Assembly (NCBI RefSeq): GCF_008831285.2 | Contig: NC_045145.1 | Coordinates: forward strand, 5,642,802 to 5,706,801 | Source of the DNA: Nymphaea colorata | Taxonomy: Eukaryota > Streptophyta > Magnoliopsida > Nymphaeales > Nymphaeaceae | DNA: 64,000 nucleotides | Direction of reading: 5' to 3' | In this document: positions 57,343-64,000 of the stretch, in pieces | Layout: every line of letters starts with the position of its first letter | Position numbering within the stretch: the stretch's first letter is position 1 | Made by a program: the position numbers and the translations under genes | The notes under the pieces: model-generated | Database searches by the model: none | Seen by the model: the letters and a program-made list of their open reading frames with translations, nothing else | What the model was told of the DNA's origin: nothing

Positions 57343-57818
57343 TGTAAATCAGGCCTGATCTTGAGAATACAAATGCTTCAAGAGATACACTCTTGAAGAT
57401 CCCAACAACTTCAATAGGTAATACACAACCAAACCTCAAACTTGAGGAGAAGATACCAAATCTATTAATCTCAAGAGAAGAATACACAAGAGAGGCCTAA
57501 AAGCCTTAACCAAACAAGGGACAACAGTCCCATATATATAGTACAATGAAAGGGAGAGAAGAAGGAGGAGTTGGCTGTTGGGCCAGCTCCAACGGCTAGA
57601 AATCTAGCCGTTGGAAGCTGGTCCAACAGCTAGTTCCCTTTTACAAAAAAGGAAAAGGTAAAAATAGAAAAAGAAAAGAAATAAAAAATACATAAAAACG
57701 AAAAGGAAGCAAATAAAATAAAATACATAACACCTATGCATCCATAGATATTCATATATACAAATCATATATGAAACATATGTATACTTACATAATGTCT
57801 AATATTTAAATTCTAACA
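57343..57818 (-). repeat. 5' LTR of copia D
   Basis: 476 bp. Minus-strand TATA box ACTATATATATGGGA (about 57529-57543). The inverted repeat lies at 57574-57630. Confidence 0.96.
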
Positions 57819-57823
57819 GATTC

Positions 57824-57872
57824 AAGAGTGATATTCTTGAAGTATTTGCCTAAGTTTTGGGCCTGATTTACA
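57824..57872 (+). repeat. 3' LTR of copia C, second part
   Basis: Matches the last 49 bp of the 5' LTR, ending GGGCCTGATTTACA, followed by the target duplication ATCAC. Confidence 0.95.
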
Positions 57873-57879
57873 ATCACTG

Positions 57880-59622
57880 TGTTAGAAATCATTTAAGTAC
57901 ATTTATTTATATATTTGTATCTATATTATATGTCATAATATTTGTATTTGATATATGATCAGTATATATAGAATCATATATATACATAATGTACATAGGC
58001 TTTTTATATATTTTTATTTCTCCTTTTATATTTCTTTGTTTTGTTTTTGGTTCAGCTGGCGACTCAGCTGACCTGAGCTAGCCATGGGCTAGTTCTAATG
58101 GCCACTTTTTTTTTAGCTGTTGGAATTAGCTCCTTACCTTCTTCTGTTGGGTAGTGTTTGCTCCCCCAGAATCAGGATTCTGGTATGCAAATTCCAGAAT
58201 CTTGATTCTGGAAATAATGGAATTGGGATCATGATGCCATTTTCCAAATCATAGTGGTTATTTTAGGTGGATGAGAAAATTAGGAATGAAGTTACATTGT
58301 TTGATGAGCGCGATTGAGAGATTTTTGAACCATCGGAATGTGACCTTTTTCTGGCATTTGAGAAAAAGTTGTAGGGCGTCAGGGTAACTTTTTTTTTAAA
58401 TCATAATTAATCGTTTTGAAAATTCATGGAAAATCATGTGGCTGAAATGAAAATTTGAGAAAACGGGTATAAATACAAGTTGGACGTTTTTTTTTCTTCA
58501 TCTCTCTCTCTCTCTCGTGAAACTGAACTTGCTCCAGCAACCAGCAATTGGAGCCTAACAAAATGGACAGTGGAGTCACTAAAGCCTCTAAGGAGAAAAC
58601 CCAATGCGTTCACAGGTGGGTTTTGTCATAGTTTTTTTGCTTTTATTTTTTGACACTGAAAAAAACATTGACCATCACAATCCTCGTTCAATGTCTGTTT
58701 TTGTTTCTCTTTCTCTCTCTCTCTCTAACCCATGATGCTTAAACCCTCTGTGTCGAGGTTTTTAGGTGACCAAACCCTCAACACAGAGGGTTTCCTTCCC
58801 TGACCCTCAACATAGAGGGTTTCAGTTGCCTAAAACCCTCAATACAGAGGGTTTCAATTGACAAACCATCAACACAAAGGGTTTCAGGCACTGAAACCGC
58901 TGCATCGAGGGTTTCCAGCAGTCGAACCCTTGATATGGAGGGTCTCAGTCAATTGAAACCCTCTTCGTTGAAACTCTCTTCATCGAGGGTTTCAGTCCGT
59001 TTTTTTTTTCTTTTTTTTTTTGGTTGACATCGAAAAGAATGTTGCTGGTTTTTCATTTTTTATTTTCATCGGCAACAAGGCTGCTACAGTAGGAATTGCG
59101 ATGGGATTTTTCTACTTTTTTTTCAATATCACAGGGGGTTGCTAAAGCAGCCCCTGCACCTGATGTTGCAGTGTCGAACACCTGACATTGCATCATCGAA
59201 TGCTTGAAGTTGCAGCATCCTGCAACGGTCAAAAAAATGTTTCCTATATCCTCATCACACCCCTATATGGGTGGGACAAGGATCCTGTGATACTCATTCT
59301 AGAATCAACCTCCAACGAGCAGAATCCTCATCCAGCGTTTGCTGGACAGGGACAAAATTTGAAAATTTGAATTGCAATCCTCCAGCTATATTCCAGCAGA
59401 GCAAAGACAACCTCATGTATTAATGTATAAATAAGGGATTGATTTCCCAAGTATTTTTGGCAAGGCTTTTTAGCCTGGTCCTAGAGGTTTTTCTACTCAA
59501 TAATCCAGTTTTGTTTTTACTCTTTTGAAGAGTTCTTCCATGCGAGTAATTATGGTGAACATTGTGACATCTGCCTAGCAATTGTTCTATTGATTTTTCA
59601 TGCTGCTCTAGGTCTGTTTAGA
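57880..59622 (+). mobile_element. Older LTR-like sequence E
   Basis: Starts TGTTAGAAATCATTTAAG two bases after the copia C target duplication and resembles the C LTR in plan: AT-rich left part, GGCTAG/TAGCTGTTGG remnants of the palindrome (58080-58135), TATA-like TATAAATAAGG (59424), then a degraded primer site TAGTATCAAAGCG at 59623. At about 1.74 kb it is too long for this family, so 58140-59410 is probably an insertion, including the minisatellite. No partner LTR found. Confidence 0.5.
58741..58996. repeat. Minisatellite of self-complementary ACCCTC..GAGGGT units
   Basis: About eight diverged units of 28-36 bp, each containing ACCCTCAACACAGAGGGTTT or a close variant, so that each unit can fold into a short stem with a 6-base loop. 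Confidence 0.85.
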
Positions 59623-59879
59623 TAGTATCAAAGCGCTGGTTAGTGCTGATCCTATTGCTGCTCACATATTGAAGTTTGGTTTCTAATTGGTGGCCAAAGT
59701 GCTCACCAATTGTTTGATGGATTGGTCTACATCAGTGGTGGACTTTAAATGTGCTGGTAATAAATTGGTTTTAGTGTCGGAAGCTGCTGAAAGTGCCGAA
59801 TCTAAGTGCTGGCGGCACGTATTGCAAGATGGACTTCAAGCTCAACGACTTGAAGGTATATTCATTTGGTGACACTCTC

Positions 59880-61118
59880 TTAAGGTATGCTATGTGTGAT
59901 ACTAAAAATTTCACTTTTGCTTTAATACAATCATTACAAATAAAATCTCCTTTAAACATTTCTTTCATACAAGAGATACATAATCTCTTCCCAAGGCACA
60001 AAACTGGTATGTTCCAATATTTGATGACAAATATTAACATTTTTCTAAGTGAAAGTACAAGAAGGTTCAAAAAGGTCGAACAAATCAACGAACCTCTCTT
60101 AGAACCTTCCCTAATTGTCTTCCTGAAAAGATATTCTGGTATCCAAATATTATTTTGTGAAAAAATATATCATGATCGTGGTTGGCAACTTGAAAGACCA
60201 AAAAAATATTTAGATCGAGTCCGTGAATGCATCTAAATTATGATACTTTGAAAACCTTCAAGTCAAAAGATTGGTCACAAAAAATTGAATTTGCAACATT
60301 TCAATGGAAAAAAAGATTTCATCTGCAGTTTTTACAAAAGGACGAAATTTCTCATTAATGTGTACAAAGAGCAATGAACTAGGAGGGATCATATGAAATG
60401 ATGCCTCCCAATCAAATATCCAAGAATACATACCGGATCAAATAGAGGCAACCTTGGCTACCAAGGTTGGTGCAGCAGATCCTTTGGAAAAAGGTTGGAC
60501 AACATCCATAAGTTTGGGTTGGAGTGCAATCACCAATTTGTCGATGTCAACCATAGTTCTTGCCTTCTAAACAAATTATCTTCCCATTCTCTTCACTAGC
60601 TCTATCAAAATGGAGAGGTCTACATAGGTTTATATAAGAATTGTGGCAGGATGTAACAATAATACTATCATCATCTCCCCCAGAAAAAATTAATCTACTT
60701 TCTTCCATTTGTTTTCCACAATGGTCTCACTAATAGAAGGAACCTTACATCTATGAAGTAGTGAAGTTTTGACTCCTTTAAACCCAGACTCCAATCTAAT
60801 AATGAATTTAATATGACTTTTCCTTTTGGATTTACTTTTCTCTCAAGGTTATGTCTCTAGCATCAACCTAATCAGGTATAACCATAGACTAATCATTCCA
60901 AAGTTGTTCTACTTTGCTAAAGTACTCTTTGACGGTTATATCTCTTTGTTAGACAGTAGCAATCTTGCCTTGAATATTGCACATATGTGCAATGCCCTTC
61001 ATAGTATGAGCTTCTTTTCAAAAAACTCCCAAGCCCAATTTGTATAGTTGTGCTTAGCACTTTTGACTCATTGTTGTAGTGTCAACATATGTAAGGATCC
61101 AAGTAATGAACTTGTGAT
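59880..61118 (-). pseudogene. Copia gag - protease - integrase remnant, inverted relative to LTR E
   Basis: Minus strand, homologous to D in the order integrase (CNDCIKAKVKF near 59940), the region before it (60090-60240), protease (60360-60430) and gag (60640-61110), with many stops and shifts. It runs into a MITE at 61119, whose target CTTGTGAT aligns with D's CTTGTGGT in gag. Its orientation is opposite to LTR E, so the two are not one simple element. Confidence 0.75.
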
Positions 61119-61789
61119 CAATGTTATCTGTATCGTATAGGCCTAAAAAACCTATGCGATAAGCTAACGATACACGATTTGCTCGTGTATCGGTACAATA
61201 CGGGCGATACACCCCCGTATTGTACGATACGGGAAAAAATGCATTTTTGCATTATATTTCAAATCCTACACTCCTCTCTCTCTCTCTCTCCCCCTTTCCT
61301 TGTTTCCAAATATTCCAAGAGACGTGAGAGGGAGAGATTTTGCCCATTTTCATAAAAAATCACTAAGGATTCATAAAAAATGAAGAGGATTATAGTTGAA
61401 TCATGAAAGAAGATAACTACATATTTTGAACTTATGAATTGTGATGTAATCTATAAAATTTTCAAGTCTAAAATGGTGATGGATGCTTATTATATTCTTT
61501 TGAATTTCTTATTTCTGAATGTGTTGTTGATATACATGAATGTTCCTTTCTTCCTTATTTATGATGTTTTTTTATCTATATTGAATACATTTTTCTTGAT
61601 TTTTTTCTGATTTACTGTTCATTTTTTTGGAATTTTCTTCAATTTTATGATTTTTTTTTATTTTTTAATGATTTTTTAAATCAAAAAAAATAATTTTACG
61701 ATACGCTACGCTACGTTTACGATACGTTACGATAAGACATATAGGTCAGGCTGACCGATACGCAATATGCTACACCGTTTACAACATTG
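61119..61789 (-). mobile_element. hAT-type MITE, GTATCG family, copy 3
   Basis: 671 bp, from CAATGTTATCTG to TTTACAACATTG, with a perfect 8-bp target duplication CTTGTGAT (61111-61118 and 61790-61797). Inverted relative to copies 1, 2 and 4: the GTATCG-dense part is at the left. Inserted into the copia gag remnant. Contains a (CT)n run at 61271-61290. Confidence 0.92.
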
Positions 61790-61797
61790 CTTGTGAT

Positions 61798-62031
61798 ATG
61801 TAATATTTGACAATTTTTAGATTGAAATGTCAATTGTTTGGCTGTTGTTTAGAAATAGGGGCAAGCATGCATGCATACTTGGCTATGTCATGCCAAAAGT
61901 ATGTGTATTTATGCACTAAAAGTGCATATAAATACATAACGATATATGTCTGCAGCTGGCAGAAAAAGAAGAACAGGGCATTCGCAGTGAGCTCGAGAAG
62001 AACAAAACAAAAAGGGTGACAGGCATTGGCA
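61798..62031. other. Spacer between two MITEs, unassigned
   Basis: No longer clearly copia. Contains GCATGCATGC. Nothing else seen. Confidence 0.4.
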
Positions 62032-62039
62032 GCTATGAT

Positions 62040-62788
62040 CAATGTTGTAAAACGCGTATCGTAAGCCGTATCGGTCGGGCTTTAAGATACGCCGTATCGT
62101 AACGTATCGTAACCGTATCGTAAATTTTTAAAAAATAATAATAATAAATCAGAAAAAATTAAAAAAAATCGAAAAAATCAGAAAAAAAATCAGAAAAAAT
62201 TAAAAATAATAAATTCTTCATAGAAAACATGTTTTAGTCTTTTAGATAATGATAGACTTATTATTTTGCTAAATGTTATAAACTTACGCGTTCACGGTTC
62301 ATCATTCATACTTCATAGACATCAAAATTCATAACAATATCATTCTTTTTCATCTTCATCTTCATGGTTTTGAAAAACCCCTTTCCTCCCAATGGGAATC
62401 AGCCACCCATGCACAAATCCATGGTTTAATAGATGATTTCACGGTGAAAATCGATGATTTCACAATGGAAATCGATGATTTCGCTCTAAGGCGGTACAAT
62501 CTATAGATTAGAAATGAATTAGGGGTGGGTTTTTATAAAAAAAAAACTCGAAAAAATGGGGTTCAAGCCCCCTTTTTAGAAATCAGCCCGTATCGCACCG
62601 TATCGTACGATACGGGGGCCCGTATCGCACGTATCGTACGATACGGGGGCCCGTATCGCACGTATCGTACGATACAGGTACGATACACCCCCATTTACGA
62701 TACAAGGGGTGCATCGTATCGTATTTTGTAAACGATACGATACGTATCGTACGATACGGCCCCGTATCGTACGATACGTACAACACTG
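62040..62788 (+). mobile_element. hAT-type MITE, GTATCG family, copy 4
   Basis: 749 bp, from CAATGTTGTAAAACGCG to CGTACAACACTG, with a perfect 8-bp target duplication GCTATGAT (62032-62039 and 62789-62796). The right 200 bp (62585-62785) is an array of GTATCGTACGATAC and CGTATCG words, the best-preserved copy here. It includes three TCGATGATTTC-type repeats near 62430-62480. No coding capacity. Confidence 0.95.
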
Positions 62789-62796
62789 GCTATGAT

Positions 62797-64000
62797 AATG
62801 AAACTAATAAGTTCAAGCATTTAAATGAGAAAAAGCATGCATTGAAAGTATGGGAGCTTCAATTCTTGTCCATAATGGCCTTCGTCGACCGTTTTACTGT
62901 CTGAAAAATAATACACATAGTGAATTGGTTTCAATATTTTGGTTTGTAATTTTTGCGCACTATAAATCGATGATCTATACTTCGACATGAATTGTTCTTG
63001 TGATATGCCAATGTAGATCATTACTTTTCCCATGTAATTTTCATGGGAGAAATGATACAATTTAACTAAGATAACCATAATGCATCACCTATGCATATAA
63101 ATATAAACATATATGTGTATATTTATGGACACTGGAAAATCGCCTATCAATGTAGGTGGATCGTACATGGTAAAAAAATTTAAAAAAAAAAATGGAGGAA
63201 AGATTTTAGAAATTAAACATTTGAAAAATAAATTGTCATTTTTTTAGGGTGGTACCTATTTAATAAAAAATACATATATTATATTAGTTATGTGATACAA
63301 ATTTAAGTATATTATATTAGTTATAGAGTATTGGGGGCATTATTATAAACCAACTTAATTTTCTCCTTTCCTTTCCATTATATAACCTAAACAAACATGA
63401 TTTTAAACATTTTCTTTTCATTTTTTTCCTTTCTATCGAGAAGCTTTCATAATAATTCTTTTCCTTCTCTTTCCTTTCCTTTCCTTTCCATCCCTCCCCT
63501 TCCTTCAATCAAAAGAAAGGCTAAATTTTCCCATTGGATAGCCTGCTCAAAGGGTAGGTGGTGAAAGGCCTCGAAGAATCATATTATACTATATGTAAAG
63601 AACAAAGCATTCCAGCCTTCTTGAGTAGGATGTCCTAGGGAGGTCGAGCTTCTCCACTCTTGGTTTGGTCACAAGTAGAGTGCTTCTTCATTGTAGTCTG
63701 ACAAGATTTTGATTGATTCAATCCATTACAAGGGCTTTCTCCCATCCAATGGGCTGCATATGATGCACTCACACCTCAGTGTTGCACCCACAAAGGCTAA
63801 AAAAAATGGAAATATAAGAAGACCATAATGTGGCATGGGTAAAAACCGATAAGGTCATCCAAATGGAAAGTCTAGAGCCTTAAAAAATAAAATTTACCTA
63901 ACTACAACTTGGGTTGTGCAACTTAAGGTGTAGACTTATTAAACCCTTGGGTGAATGTGTGCTATGCTCCTATGATACAGAAAGAGTCTGCGCAAGGTGG
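62797..64000. other. Right-edge sequence, no gene assigned
   Basis: AT-rich with a pyrimidine-rich stretch (63360-63500, TTTCCTTTCC repeats). I searched the minus strand for the N-terminal alpha-SNAP exons and found none, so this is probably still intron or upstream sequence. Confidence 0.4.

Larger units (their letters stand above)
52418..57818 (-). mobile_element. Ty1/copia LTR retrotransposon D, intact and young
   Basis: 5401 bp on the minus strand with perfect target duplication GATTC (52413-52417 and 57819-57823), inserted in the 3' LTR of element C. LTRs of 481 and 476 bp differ by two substitutions seen and one 5-bp indel. PBS, polypurine tract and an uninterrupted gag-pol frame are all present. 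It runs in the same direction as alpha-SNAP, within whose intron it probably lies. Confidence 0.97.
47098..57872 (+). mobile_element. Ty1/copia LTR retrotransposon C, with element D inside its 3' LTR
   Basis: Bounded by a perfect 5-bp target duplication ATCAC (47093-47097 and 57873-57877). The 5' LTR is 47098-47594; the 3' LTR is 52025-52417 continued at 57824-57872. Own length without D is about 5.4 kb. PBS and polypurine tract intact; the polyprotein has two frameshifts. LTR ends TGTTAGAAT...GATTTACA match those of B and D, so the three are one broad family. Confidence 0.96.

Noticed and set aside
58741-58996. Considered as a CRISPR array
   Set aside because: Units are contiguous and diverged, with no unique spacers, in a plant nuclear context.
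62821-63078. Minus ORF with SDSKTVDEGHYG, considered as an N-terminal alpha-SNAP exon
   Set aside because: Only a chance SDSK match; the surrounding residues do not fit alpha-SNAP and no consistent splice sites were seen.

Overview
The window is nuclear DNA of a seed plant, most likely a flowering plant. It is AT-rich, carries two recognisable housekeeping genes with canonical GT-AG introns, and is filled with plant-type LTR retrotransposons (Ty1/copia with the tRNA-iMet primer site TGGTATCAGAGC, plus one Ty3/gypsy scrap) and non-autonomous DNA transposons. The species cannot be named from sequence alone. No rRNA, tRNA or CRISPR array was seen.

Layout. 1-8.7 kb: the 5' part of a cystathionine gamma-synthase (CGS1-type) gene on the minus strand. 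Four exons are visible (ATG at 8536, last visible exon ending at 1726); the rest of the gene, including the PLP lysine, lies left of position 1. Exon 1 encodes a Ser-rich transit peptide and the conserved MTO1 nascent-peptide regulatory region. Intron 1 (5.6 kb) holds a MITE nested inside another MITE. 8.7-27.7 kb: intergenic DNA with a decayed copia element (11697-16949, TSD AAAAG) inside one copy of a tandem duplication, then a MITE-rich zone (20-22.6 kb). 27.7-46.0 kb: the C-terminal half of an alpha-SNAP gene on the minus strand, five exons spread over 18.3 kb, with introns swollen by gypsy and copia debris, a 1.6-kb hAT-like element and a decayed copia element (38490-43622). 46.0-64 kb: presumably a further alpha-SNAP intron, since the N-terminal exons were not found. 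It holds copia element C (47098-57872, TSD ATCAC), whose 3' LTR is split by a younger, intact copia element D (52418-57818, TSD GATTC; a 1377-codon gag-pol), then an older LTR-like sequence with a palindromic minisatellite, an inverted gag-int remnant, and two hAT-type MITEs with perfect 8-bp target duplications.

How it fits together. The two genes are unrelated in function: plastid methionine synthesis and SNARE disassembly. The shared theme is transposon layering: four copies of one GTATCGTACGATAC-rich hAT-type MITE family, two copies of a second hAT-like family, related copia elements B, C and D, and insertions whose order can be read from target-site duplications. I did not find a wholly new protein system. 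The most useful points are the two genes hidden by large introns, the regulatory MTO1 peptide, the nested insertions, and the strongly palindromic MITE and LTR sequences.
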